DNA of 64,000 nucleotides from Dactylosporangium fulvum. GTDB lineage: Bacteria > Actinomycetota > Actinomycetes > Mycobacteriales > Micromonosporaceae. The number at the start of each line of letters is the position of its first letter. Position 1 is the first letter of the stretch. The stretch lies in NCBI RefSeq assembly GCF_025137375.1, contig NZ_CP073720.1, positions 1,140,501 through 1,204,500 of the forward strand, written 5' to 3'. The translations under genes were made by a program, and so were the position numbers. Below the pieces are notes generated by a model. That model searched no databases, had not been told where the DNA came from, and saw nothing but the letters and a program-made list of their open reading frames with translations. Below are positions 45,588 through 54,201 of this stretch, one piece after another.

Positions 45588-46409
45588 CTAGTTGAAAATG
45601 CGGAGGTCGTTGAACAAGCCGGCTGACACGGCCATGATGTACGCGTCGGTCAGCAGGACCGTGAACAGCGAGGTCATCGCGAACGTGCCGTGGCGGGTGT
45701 TCAGCTTCGAGATCAGGGTCCACAGCTGGTACCGCACCGGATGCTTCGAGAAGTGCTTGAGGCGCCCGCCCATGACGTGGCGGCACGCGTGGCAGGATGC
45801 CGTGTAGCCGGCGAGCGCGGTCACATTGACCAGGATGATCAGCGAGCCCAGGCCGATGCCGAACCCGCCGTCGGCGCCCTTGAACGCGTGCAGGGCGTCC
45901 CAGATGTTGACCAACAGGATGACCGCGGCCAGGTAGAAGAAGTAGCGGTGCGAGTTCATGAAGACCAGCGGGAAGCGGGTCTCGCCGCTGTACTTCTTGT
46001 GCGGCTCCTGCACGGCACACGCCTGTGGCGACATCCACAGCGAGCGGTAGCCGCTCTTGCGGTAGTAGTAGCAGGTCACGCGGAATCCGGCGACGATCGG
46101 GAACGCGGCCAGGCCGAGCGGGAGCCAGGCCGGGAACTCCCCGAACGGCGTGCCGAAGTGCGACGATCCCGGCACGCACGAGTCGCTGAGACACGGCGAA
46201 TAGAGCGGGGTCAAGTAGCCGTAAGGCTCGACGAAGTACCACTTCGCCATGAAGATGCGAATCGTCGAATAGACGATGAAGAACAGCAGAATCGCCGCGA
46301 TGGACAGCGGGGAGACCCGCCACCCGTCCGTCCGCAACGTTTTTGCGCTGATCGCGGCGCGCGGCCCGGCGCCAAAGGCTGACCGAGGCCGGGTAGGCGT
46401 GGTCGTCAT
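45588..46409 (-). CDS. sdhC: Succinate dehydrogenase membrane anchor subunit
   Basis: 273-residue membrane anchor with about five hydrophobic segments, the same length as the mycobacterial Sdh1 anchor (Rv0249c). Histidines in MNSHRYFFYLAAVILL, TASCHACRHVMGGRLKHFSKH and SKLNTRHGTF are candidate haem or quinone ligands. It anchors SdhAB and hands electrons to menaquinone. ATG at 46409 follows GGGAG by 8-9 nt. It is the first gene of sdhCAB, so the promoter should lie in 46410-46500. I found no convincing Rex-type operator there. Confidence 0.93.
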   Translation of the reverse strand: MTTTPTRPRSAFGAGPRAAISAKTLRTDGWRVSPLSIAAILLFFIVYSTIRIFMAKWYFVEPYGYLTPLYSPCLSDSCVPGSSHFGTPFGEFPAWLPLGLAAFPIVAGFRVTCYYYRKSGYRSLWMSPQACAVQEPHKKYSGETRFPLVFMNSHRYFFYLAAVILLVNIWDALHAFKGADGGFGIGLGSLIILVNVTALAGYTASCHACRHVMGGRLKHFSKHPVRYQLWTLISKLNTRHGTFAMTSLFTVLLTDAYIMAVSAGLFNDLRIFN

Positions 46410-47065
46410 GGTGAGTGCTCCCTGGACGGGCTAGGGTCTTGTGGAAGATTTCTCCGATGTACCGATCTGTAGTCGGTGCACACGTTACGCCCGATCACCG
46501 CAGCGTCGTGCGTTGGGAGTCTGGCGTGTGTCGGCTCGATGACGAAAGACCTTCCGGATATTCCGTCGTCCGTTGTGGAGAACTTCACTCCAGCCCCAGG
46601 GGACACGCTGCCGGACCGACCCTCGTGCGATGACGCCGCGCCCGCTACCAGGGCGGGTTCAGCGCCCGCTGCCGGGACCGTCGGGCGGCGGATTCGGGCA
46701 CGGGTGGCTGGTTCATGTCTCTGCACCGGCCGCGGAGCCGCTTCGGGGCTTTGCCGGCCGGGGTGTCGTTAGCGGGTCGGCGGTGTGCCTGGTGCTGGTC
46801 AGGGCCCGGTTTTGGGTGCCTCCGGTCGCTCGACCGCCGCCGTCCCTCGGCTCCGGCCGTCCCTCGACCTCAGCCGGGGATCGACCCTCAGCCGCCCCCT
46901 CGACCCCGGCAAGGCGTCGGGCCCAGCAGGGCCGCTGCTTCCGGTAGCGCGCTCACCCAGCTCGCCGAGCACCCGGGGCCTTCGGCGCAGGACACCGCGG
47001 AGGCGCACCCCGTGCCGGTCAGTGCGCCTCCGTCCCCGGTCGTTGCCCGGCGGCTCTCCCGCTGG
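46410..47065. other. Intergenic region upstream of sdhC, no gene found
   Basis: These 656 bp lie between the sdhC start and the tldE end. The first 100 bp are the likely sdhCAB promoter region. The rest is C/G-rich with short CCGxCCCTCGxC-type repeats (about 46830-46910) and Pro-rich frames on both strands. I see no credible gene or long hairpin. Confidence 0.6.
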
Positions 47066-48445
47066 TCAGCCCGAGGCGCCTCCGGTGTAGTTCCATGACG
47101 CGAGCCGCAGCGCGGGCGCGATGAATCCGGCCTCGCTCCACGGTCCCGGCAGCTCAATGGCGCGCGTGCCGATGCCCAGCACCGCACCCGGAGCGAGCGC
47201 CTGCGGGTAGGACTGGGTGAACCGGAAGTTCCGCACCGGGGTGGTGATCACGCCGTTTTCGATGAGCCAGACGCCGTTGCGGGTCAGCCCGGTCACCACC
47301 AGCGTCCGTGGGTCGAGCACCCGCGTGTAGTGGTTGTCGGTCACCAGCAGCCCGCGCTCGACCTCGGCGACGAGCGTGGAGACGCTCGAGTCGGCGGCCG
47401 GCCCGTCGACCTCTGTCGGCGCAGGTCCGTCGGTCGGCAGCAGCCGCATGCTCGACGGCACCGCGCCGAAGCTCGCCCCGCCCGGGATGGCATGCCCCGT
47501 CGACTCCGCCACACCGCCGGCGCGCGCCGCGGTCCGCCGATCGTGGACCACCGCGCTCGACGTCCCGCCGTCGACCAGCACGACCCGCCGTCGTGGCGTG
47601 CCCTCGATGTCGAACGGCAGTGCCGTCGAGTCGGGCGCTGTGGCGTCCTCGACCACCGTCACCGAAGGGTCGAACTGCGCCTTGCCCAGCTCCAGGAACG
47701 ACTGCCGGTCGAGCACCATCTTCGCGTTGAACCCGTACACCCCCAGCATCTGCAGCACATCGGCGACCGCCGTCGGCTCCAGCACGACCTCGTAGCGCCC
47801 CGGCGGCAGTTCCACCGGATCGGCACCCGCCCGCGCCTTGGCCGCCGCCCGCGCGCCGAGGACCGCGCCGTCGATGTCGGCGAGCCGCACCGACGCCAGC
47901 CGGGCCAGCCCGTCCGAGGTTCCGGTCCGGGCGATGCCGTCCATCGCCGCGCTCGTCTTCGCACCGCTCACGTGCTGGCCCGCCGAGTTCGCGTAGACGA
48001 TCCGCGCCGCGGCGGTGCGGCAGTAGCCGGCCGCCTCCATCCCGGCGGCCTGGTCGACGAACGCGCGAACCCGGGCCGCCCGCTCGTCCGGCGAGGCCGT
48101 GGCCGTCTCCTCGTCGACGTTGCCGCCGAAGGTCGTCGGCGTTGACGGGGTCAACCCGGGCCACGTCGGGTCGGCCGGCGCTTGGCGCATCGAGGCCAGC
48201 GTTCGCCGCACCAGATCGTCGAGACCGTCCAGCACCGTCGTCGCGGTTGTCGCGGTCCGGCCGTCGGCGTGGAGCCGTAGCCTGATCGTCGTGGTCTCGT
48301 CGGTCACGTTCTGGTGGATGTACGAGTTGGCGAACCGGGTCAGCGCCAACGCCGCGTGCTCGACCACGACCTCGGCCTCGACGCCGCTGTCGACCAGCTC
48401 CAGCACCCGCTGCGCCAGGTCGGTCTCCGACACCGTCGCGCTCAT
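47066..48445 (-). CDS. tldE: TldE/PmbA family protein
   Basis: 459-residue partner of TldD. TldD/TldE is a heterodimeric metalloprotease that trims peptides, for example in maturation of modified peptides and degradation of CcdA. Family landmarks are FANSYIHQNVTDETTTIRLRL, RIVYANSAGQHVSG, RRVVLVDGGTSSAVVHDRRTA and RGLLVTDNHYTRVLDPRTLVVTGLTRNGVWLIENG. The zinc-binding HExxxH of TldD is absent, as expected for the E subunit. ATG at 48445 overlaps the tldD stop (ATGA). The frame is open upstream to 48550 within tldD but that is a shadow. Confidence 0.94.
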   Translation of the reverse strand: MSATVSETDLAQRVLELVDSGVEAEVVVEHAALALTRFANSYIHQNVTDETTTIRLRLHADGRTATTATTVLDGLDDLVRRTLASMRQAPADPTWPGLTPSTPTTFGGNVDEETATASPDERAARVRAFVDQAAGMEAAGYCRTAAARIVYANSAGQHVSGAKTSAAMDGIARTGTSDGLARLASVRLADIDGAVLGARAAAKARAGADPVELPPGRYEVVLEPTAVADVLQMLGVYGFNAKMVLDRQSFLELGKAQFDPSVTVVEDATAPDSTALPFDIEGTPRRRVVLVDGGTSSAVVHDRRTAARAGGVAESTGHAIPGGASFGAVPSSMRLLPTDGPAPTEVDGPAADSSVSTLVAEVERGLLVTDNHYTRVLDPRTLVVTGLTRNGVWLIENGVITTPVRNFRFTQSYPQALAPGAVLGIGTRAIELPGPWSEAGFIAPALRLASWNYTGGASG

Positions 48446-49878
48446 CCCCGCACCCCCACCCGCACGTTGGTGAACCGGGCCGCCGCGGCCGGGTGCCCGG
48501 TGTGCCCGATCTGGCCCGGCTGGCCCTTGCCGCAGTTGGGTGTGCCCCACGCCGTCACGTCCGACGACAACATGTCCATCGAGCCCCAGAACCGGGGGCC
48601 GATGCCGGTATACGTCGGGTTGCGCAGCATCCGGCCGAGCTTGCCGTTTTTGATCTCCCAGCCGATCTCGCAGCCGAACTGGAAGTTGAGCCGCTTGTCG
48701 TCGATCGACCAGGACCGGTTGAAGTCCATCAGCACGCCGTCGTCGGTGGCGGCGATCATCTCTTCGAGCGTGTGCGGCCCGGGAGCCAGTCCGACGTTGG
48801 TCATCCGCACCATCGGCAGGCGCGCCCAGCCGTCGGCCCGCACGCTGCCCGCGTAGTCCAGCCCGGCGACCGCTGCCGAGTCACGCCCGGCCAGCGTGCC
48901 GACCCAGATCCCGTCGCGGACCGCGAACCGGCGCTCGGCAGGCGTCCCCTCGTCGTCGTATCCGAACGAGCCCAGGGCACCCGGGATCGTCGGGTCGATG
49001 GTGATGTTCATGAGCTCTGACCCGTACCGAAGCTGGTTGAGCTTCGAAAGCTCCAGCCACGACGTCCCTGCGAACGCCGCCTCCCAGCCGAGGATCCGGT
49101 CCAGCTCGATCGCGTGCCCCACCGACTCGTGGATCTGCAGCGCCATCTGCTCGCTGCCCAGGATCAGCGTCGTCTCGCCGGCCGGGCAGTGCGGCGCGCT
49201 GAGCAGCGCCCGCGCCTCCTCGGCGATCCGCGCGGCGTGCGCCTGCAGGTCCAGCTCGTCGACCAGCTCCCAGCCGCGTGTGCCGTATTGCCCCCGATAC
49301 GACGGATAGGACCGGCGCTGCGTCTCGCCGTCGCCGATGACCGTCGCCGAGATGCCCGCGCCCGACTCTCTGATGTGCTGGTCGATCCGGTGCCCCTGCG
49401 AGGACACGAACCACTTCCGCGTGTCCCAGATCTGGTAAAGCCCTTCGGCGATGTCAGCGCCGGCCTTGTGCGACTCGGCCGTCGCGCCCGTCAGCAGGTC
49501 GCCCTTCGTCGACAGCGCCACGCCCAGCGGGTCGACCTCGCAGGCACTCGCCCACGAGTCCGTCCGTGCCTCGACCTCGACCAGGTCGACCGGCGGCCCC
49601 GGCACCCTCACGGAAGCCCGCGCGATCGCCGTCGCCCGCTCACCGGCCTGTCTGGCGGCGTCCCGCCCCAGATCGGGAACGGCGAAGAACCCCCAGCTCG
49701 AACCGATCAACGCGCGCACACCGACGCCGGCGTCCTCGTCCTGGCTGAGCTCCTCGATCTCCCCGTTTCTGGCGGTCATCGACTCGGAACGCCGGTGCAT
49801 CACACGCGCGTCGGCATATCGCGCCCCGGCGGCCAGTGCAGCCTCGACCGCCGCGGTCGCCACGTCGAAGTGGGTCAT
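48442..49878 (-). CDS. tldD: TldD family metalloprotease
   Basis: 478-residue catalytic subunit. The zinc motif is IHESVGHAIELD (HExxxH) at residues about 246-251, with a third ligand Cys in AWGTPNCGKGQPGQ near the C-terminus. N-terminal YADARVMHRRSESMTARNGEIEEL is typical. ATG at 49878 lies 6 nt after TACTGT, so the transcript is probably leaderless. It leads a coupled tldD-tldE operon. No modified-peptide cluster is next to it. Confidence 0.95.
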   Translation of the reverse strand: MTHFDVATAAVEAALAAGARYADARVMHRRSESMTARNGEIEELSQDEDAGVGVRALIGSSWGFFAVPDLGRDAARQAGERATAIARASVRVPGPPVDLVEVEARTDSWASACEVDPLGVALSTKGDLLTGATAESHKAGADIAEGLYQIWDTRKWFVSSQGHRIDQHIRESGAGISATVIGDGETQRRSYPSYRGQYGTRGWELVDELDLQAHAARIAEEARALLSAPHCPAGETTLILGSEQMALQIHESVGHAIELDRILGWEAAFAGTSWLELSKLNQLRYGSELMNITIDPTIPGALGSFGYDDEGTPAERRFAVRDGIWVGTLAGRDSAAVAGLDYAGSVRADGWARLPMVRMTNVGLAPGPHTLEEMIAATDDGVLMDFNRSWSIDDKRLNFQFGCEIGWEIKNGKLGRMLRNPTYTGIGPRFWGSMDMLSSDVTAWGTPNCGKGQPGQIGHTGHPAAAARFTNVRVGVRG

Positions 49879-49941
49879 GGTTGGACAGTACCGAGGGGGT
49901 GTGACGTTTTGGGCGCGGACAACCCTCGGTGCATGGAGTGA

Positions 49942-50226
49942 CTACCCGATAAGGTCGTTGATCTGCCGGGCGAGGGTGATGTCCTTGTCCGTCACCCCGC
50001 CCGCCGAGTGGGTCGACAGCCGGAAGGTGACGGTCCGCCAGCGGATGTCGATGTCCGGGTGATGATCGGCCTGCTCGGCCACGTGCGCGACCTCGGCGAC
50101 GAGCCGGATACCGTCCAGGAAAGAGGGCGCGGTGACGGACCGCTCGATCCCGTCGGTGTCACCGGACCACCCGGCAAGGCGAGCCAGTGCGGTCGCGACA
50201 TCATCACTGCCGAGCACGTCAGCCAT
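49942..50226 (-). CDS. 4a-hydroxytetrahydrobiopterin dehydratase
   Basis: 94-residue PCD with the full catalytic motif: VAHVAEQADHHPDIDIRWRTVTFRLSTHSAGGVTDKDITLARQINDLI. The His-His-Pro-Asp element and the later Asp/Thr segment match active PhhB/DCoH enzymes, which dehydrate 4a-hydroxypterins formed by aromatic amino-acid hydroxylases. In bacteria without such hydroxylases the protein may serve molybdopterin metabolism. ATG at 50226 lies 6 nt after TAGCGT (leaderless signature). A homologue without the histidines is encoded at 41226-41537. Confidence 0.94.
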   Translation of the reverse strand: MADVLGSDDVATALARLAGWSGDTDGIERSVTAPSFLDGIRLVAEVAHVAEQADHHPDIDIRWRTVTFRLSTHSAGGVTDKDITLARQINDLIG

Positions 50227-50277
50227 ACGAGCACGCTACCCCGCTGACGGGCATGCCGCCGCTCGTCCTACCGGTGA

Positions 50278-51414
50278 TCACTCCCGCCGATCCCTGCCGA
50301 TGGGCGGCGGCAACGGCCGAGGGTTCCACTCGGGCCGCACCGCCCGTCGCCGCCGGCTGAGCAGGATGAATACGAACACGACAGCAACAAGGACACCCGC
50401 GACAGCGACGAACATGCCGCCCCGACCGCCACGCGAGTCACCCTTCGGCGCCGCCGCAGCAGTTGTACTGGCAACAGGCGCGCCGGCGGAGGCGGGAGGA
50501 ACATCGGCGGTGAGCGCCGCGACGAGGTCGAGGACGCCGTACCCGTATTGGTCATCCCGCCCAGGAGCCCCCCGGTCCTGCGCGGTGGCAGTGAGCCGCC
50601 GAACCACCTCGGGCCCGCTGAGCTGCGGATACTTCGAGCGAACGAGAGCCGCCGCTCCGGCCACGATAGCGGTGGCATCACTGGTTCCAGTGGCCGTTCG
50701 GTACCGCTGACTGGCCCCTATCGAGAGAATATCGACGGCCGGAGCCGCGATCATGACTTCCGGCCCAGTGACGGAGACCCCCGCATGGTTGCCTTGTCGA
50801 TCAACTCCTCCGACGGCAAGCACGCCGGGTAGCCGAGCAGGGTAAGCGACCCTCTTTTCGTTCGGTGTGTTGCCAACACCAGCGATAACAACAACATCGG
50901 CGGCCAATGCTTTCTGTACTGACGCTTCAATGGTTGGCTCTTCGCTTGTGCTGAGCGAAATCGAGATGACCTTCGCGCCATGGTCAACCGCCCAACTGAT
51001 GCCTGCGCCAAGCGCTGCCGGATCGCCGGTGAAGACACGCAGTGGCAGGATCGTCGACTTCGGCGCGATTCCGAGCGCCCCGTCACCGCCATTTTTTCCT
51101 CGTGCGGCGATGAGAGCGGCCATAGCAGTGCCGTGACCGTCAGTGTCCGTTCGCCCGTCGCCGCCGTCTTTGTCGAACTCGCCTCCGACGATCACTGCCG
51201 ACGCCATTTCGGCCGAACGGGGATCCACTCCAGTGTCGGCGACACCCACCAGAACTCCGTCGCCTTGGCTCACCGTATGGGCGGCTGCGGCGTTCAGGAA
51301 CTGCAAATGCCACTGGCGGTTTCGGACCGAATCTGCGTGGGCAGCCTTAGAAGGTGTGGTAGCGCTCAACAGCACCACGACAGCCGCGGTGAGGACAACG
51401 CGACGCGAGATCAC
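50278..51414 (-). CDS. mycP: Type VII secretion-associated serine protease, mycosin
   Basis: 378-residue subtilase with the mycosin plan: signal peptide (1-28, VVLTAAVVVLLSATTPSKAAHA), catalytic domain, Pro/Ala linker and a C-terminal membrane segment (about 328-350) followed by a basic tail. The triad is Asp60 (GVADTGVD), His94 (DGHGTAMA) and Ser245 (GTSDATAIVAGAAAL), with oxyanion Asn182 in GVGNTPN. Mycosins stabilise and regulate ESX secretion systems from outside the membrane. ATG at 51414 overlaps the stop of the upstream gene (ATGA). No Ecc core genes are in the window. Confidence 0.94.
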   Translation of the reverse strand: MISRRVVLTAAVVVLLSATTPSKAAHADSVRNRQWHLQFLNAAAAHTVSQGDGVLVGVADTGVDPRSAEMASAVIVGGEFDKDGGDGRTDTDGHGTAMAALIAARGKNGGDGALGIAPKSTILPLRVFTGDPAALGAGISWAVDHGAKVISISLSTSEEPTIEASVQKALAADVVVIAGVGNTPNEKRVAYPARLPGVLAVGGVDRQGNHAGVSVTGPEVMIAAPAVDILSIGASQRYRTATGTSDATAIVAGAAALVRSKYPQLSGPEVVRRLTATAQDRGAPGRDDQYGYGVLDLVAALTADVPPASAGAPVASTTAAAAPKGDSRGGRGGMFVAVAGVLVAVVFVFILLSRRRRAVRPEWNPRPLPPPIGRDRRE

Positions 51415-52739
51415 CGATCAAGGCCAATCACACCAGGGCCCGCGTCGTGAGTGTTCCTCAATCGCGGTGCATCGAGGACGGGGGCCACACCCTGCTCAAC
51501 ATGCCAAGGATTCTCCCCATCATCGTCTTGACGTTCACTGAGTTCGGCGTATCGCTCGAATGATCTGTCTTGCCAGCCTCCATCAGACGTCCGAGAAGGG
51601 CTCGTCGAGCCTCTGCTTGTTGTCACAGCCTGCGGGAGAGAACGGTTAGGTTGAGGCGGGATGTGTGTTGAATCCGCTCGTATCGCGCCATTGCTGCCGG
51701 CATATGGTGTCCGGCGGGCTGAGCCGGCGGTTCCGGAACCGCCTATGACACCGTTTGCCGGCAGACCACCGCGAGACGCGGATCCGGTCGGCATAGGTTG
51801 ACCGCCGATGACACCTCCCGGCGGTAACGCGGTCCCTCCACCCGTCTTGGTGTGCCAGTTTGGCTTTGGTGCGTACGCAGGTAGGCCAGTGGGCGGCACG
51901 CCGATGGCTGATTCCGGGACGGTGAATGAGCCGAGGTTGCCGGGCGCGACCGGATCGGACATGAGAGGCAGCGGTGTGGATGCGCCACCAGCCAATATCG
52001 GCATGCCGGCTTCCTGTGCAGGGAAATCGAGTTGCGTCAGGGCCGAGACGCTCGACGGGGCAGGGGGATTGAACACTGGCGCCGGCACGTATCCGACTCT
52101 GCTAGCAACGCGGCCACCCGAGCCCTGCGCTGATCTGATCTTCAGGTCGTATTGCTGGCCGACGTCGATCCGGACCAAGTTCGGAAAGTCCTTAATCATT
52201 GGGTTAGCTTCGTCGACGCGGATGTCGGCGGCGCGCATGATGGCGCGCGCTTGCTCGTCGAGTCGCTCTTGATGCTGCCGCATCGCCAGCCCGTCCAGTC
52301 CGGGTATGGGTGCGAGTGACCGATCTGGGTTCAGAGGGTCAGGCAGCATTGGGAATGCACGCTTGTTGAATTCGTGTGTCGCGGCGCTGCTATCGTCGTA
52401 CTGCGATTTTAGTGCCTGCAGTTCCTTCTTTGTGTCGGCGATGGCATTAGTGATGTGACCTAGCCCCGACCAGATCCGCGCTGCTGATTCACTAGCGGTG
52501 TCGATTAGCGCGATGTGGATCTTCACTTGGTCGATGAATGCTTGTGCGGCTTCGCTCTTCGCGGGGTCCCAATGAGTGGCCAGGTCCGCGACGAGGGACT
52601 CAAGCTTCTGTTTCTGTGACAACAGCAGGCTGTGCTTCTGCTCCCACGCCTGGAGGTGGGCAGTAGCGGACGCGTCGGTGTCGTTCTCGACCATCGTCAG
52701 GAGTTCGGGAAGCCGCCACCGGTCGTACGTGCCGCTCAT
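51411..52739 (-). CDS. Probable type VII secretion-associated protein (PPE/WXG-like N-terminus)
   Basis: 442-residue protein. The first 125 residues are helical and coiled-coil-rich, with ATHWDPAKSEAAQAFIDQVKIHIALIDTASESAARIWSGLGHITNAI resembling the WXG/PPE helical hairpin. Residues 170-215 include a charged helical part, and the rest is Pro/Gly/Ser-rich and low-complexity (GGGTALPPGGVIGGQPMP). There is no signal peptide, as expected for an ESX-type substrate. ATG at 52739 overlaps the previous stop, and its own stop overlaps the mycosin ATG. Codon third positions are less GC-rich than elsewhere in the window, suggesting transfer or relaxed selection. Confidence 0.82.
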   Translation of the reverse strand: MSGTYDRWRLPELLTMVENDTDASATAHLQAWEQKHSLLLSQKQKLESLVADLATHWDPAKSEAAQAFIDQVKIHIALIDTASESAARIWSGLGHITNAIADTKKELQALKSQYDDSSAATHEFNKRAFPMLPDPLNPDRSLAPIPGLDGLAMRQHQERLDEQARAIMRAADIRVDEANPMIKDFPNLVRIDVGQQYDLKIRSAQGSGGRVASRVGYVPAPVFNPPAPSSVSALTQLDFPAQEAGMPILAGGASTPLPLMSDPVAPGNLGSFTVPESAIGVPPTGLPAYAPKPNWHTKTGGGTALPPGGVIGGQPMPTGSASRGGLPANGVIGGSGTAGSARRTPYAGSNGAIRADSTHIPPQPNRSLPQAVTTSRGSTSPSRTSDGGWQDRSFERYAELSERQDDDGENPWHVEQGVAPVLDAPRLRNTHDAGPGVIGLDR

Positions 52740-53188
52740 CGGGCCGTCCCGCCGTGCTGGCGCATGAACGACTCTTCGGCTTCGGCGGCCTCCTGCTCGG
52801 CCCGTACGCGTGCTGCTTCGGCTGCCTGGGCTGCCTCGGTAACCCTTGTCGAAGCGCCTCCGAGAACGACCTGAATGTCGGCTGCCGAAAGCTCGTCGCC
52901 TTTCCGGTAGGCAACCACCACGTCTTGCGCCGCCTGGGCCATCACACCCGCGTTGTGGATCAACGTGTCCAGGAAGGTCATGGCGGCGTTGAGTTGAGCG
53001 TTGTACTTCACCGCTGCCGCCTGGACCGCTGGACTGCCGCTCCTCGCGCCGAATGCGGGGTACCACGTCAGGATCTGTTTGATGCGGTCGCTCGTCGGCG
53101 CAATGTCCTTTTCGACGTCTGCCTTCAGTTGCGCGCCGAAAGCCGTCACGCCGGCTGTGTTGATCTCGAAACCCTGTCCGTTGCCCAC
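52736..53188 (-). CDS. Putative ESX/type VII secretion substrate with YxxxD motif
   Basis: 150-residue helical protein without signal peptide. TWYPAFGARSGSPAVQAAAVKYNAQLNAAMTFLDTL (about 41-76) looks like a WXG-type turn between helices, and VVAYRKGDEL carries YxxxD (Tyr94-Asp98), the general type VII export signal. The C-terminal 35 residues are Ala/Glu/Arg-rich. GTG at 53188 follows GGGAGG by 4 nt and is preferred to the open extension to 53323. It heads a three-gene coupled operon ending in mycosin. It is likely the small secreted partner of the 442-residue protein. Confidence 0.8.
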   Translation of the reverse strand: MGNGQGFEINTAGVTAFGAQLKADVEKDIAPTSDRIKQILTWYPAFGARSGSPAVQAAAVKYNAQLNAAMTFLDTLIHNAGVMAQAAQDVVVAYRKGDELSAADIQVVLGGASTRVTEAAQAAEAARVRAEQEAAEAEESFMRQHGGTAR

Positions 53189-53331
53189 GGTCCCTCCCGT
53201 CCCCCGCGCATTGACGAACCTCAAGGTAGCGGACCGGCGGTAGTCGTGGCGTCCCTGTGTGTCACGGTCCTGTGGTGTTCGGCCCGGGAAGGGCGATACA
53301 GCCGCCGGCGAATGGCAGTACAAAGGACAGC

Positions 53332-54201
53332 ATGTCGATCGACGGCGTCACCCGGGAACTGCTTGTGCGCTATCTGGACACGTGGGCGCCCGGCAGCCTG
53401 CACTCGGCGCACGGCGCGACCTTTCTCTACGCGTCGGGGACCGCGCTCGACCACGCGACCGGCGAGGCGGCTCTGCGTGCGCTGGCCGAGTTTGCCGACC
53501 GTCTCCGCGGCCGGCGGCTTTCGCTGCTGTTCGTCGCGCCCGACGTCGAAGGTCTCCAGGTCCGGCTCCAGCAGGCACAGCGCGAGCTGAAGACCCCCGC
53601 CGAGTTCGCCGTCCACGTCGTCCCCGGTGTCGCGGTCGCGCCCGTGCTCAAGGCAGCGGGTGCGGCGGCCGGACCTCTGCTCGCGATGGTCGACGACGAC
53701 ATTCCAAAAGCCTTCACCGCAAAACCGGCCGAGGTGCTGGCAACAGCCCCCGCCGGCACCTGGTCCTCCCAGCGGCGGGAGCTGCAGGAGCAGGGCTTCG
53801 AGCTGACCGCCGGCGTCGAGCTGATCGAAGGGGCGAACGAGCTGCTCGTCGCCTTCGGCACCCGTTCGGCGAAGAGCCTGGAGGCCTTCAAGAACGAGAT
53901 GTGGGCCCTCGACGAATTCGCGGGTGTGCAGTATCGCGACCCGGGAGACCCGGAGGGCCACCTCATGGACATCTCGCTCGAGCCGAGCCCGGGTGCCCTG
54001 CGTCGCGAGCTCCTCGACGTCCTGCGCGCCGGGCCGAAGACGGTCACCGAGCTCAAGCGGTTTGCTCTGACCGACACCGTGTATCGCGCCGCCGACGCGC
54101 AGAAGGTGGTCACGGCGCTGCTGCACACGGGCGCCGTGACCAGAACCCCTGAAACTGGACGCCTCGGCGGCGACGTCGTCATCCGACTGCCCGGCGGATG
54201 A
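53332..54201 (+). CDS. Protein of unknown function with C-terminal winged helix
   Basis: 289-residue soluble protein that I do not recognise. Residues 1-200 look like an alpha/beta domain (SLLFVAPDVEGLQVRLQQAQ; GPLLAMVDDDIPKAFTAKPAEVL; ANELLVAFGTRSAKSLEAFKNEMWALDEFAGVQYRDP). Residues about 220-285 fit a winged helix (RRELLDVLRAGPKTVTELKRFALTDTVYRAADAQKVVTALLHTGAVTRTPETGRL). This resembles three-Cys-motif partner-type proteins, but no flanking three-Cys gene is present. ATG at 53332 has AAAGGA 6 nt upstream. It overlaps the convergent S9 peptidase gene by 23 bp. Confidence 0.8.
   Translation: MSIDGVTRELLVRYLDTWAPGSLHSAHGATFLYASGTALDHATGEAALRALAEFADRLRGRRLSLLFVAPDVEGLQVRLQQAQRELKTPAEFAVHVVPGVAVAPVLKAAGAAAGPLLAMVDDDIPKAFTAKPAEVLATAPAGTWSSQRRELQEQGFELTAGVELIEGANELLVAFGTRSAKSLEAFKNEMWALDEFAGVQYRDPGDPEGHLMDISLEPSPGALRRELLDVLRAGPKTVTELKRFALTDTVYRAADAQKVVTALLHTGAVTRTPETGRLGGDVVIRLPGG

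Noticed and set aside
46415..47098. Several small plus-strand frames upstream of sdhC
   Set aside because: Pro/Arg-rich low-complexity translations, no start signals, and no similarity to anything I recognise.
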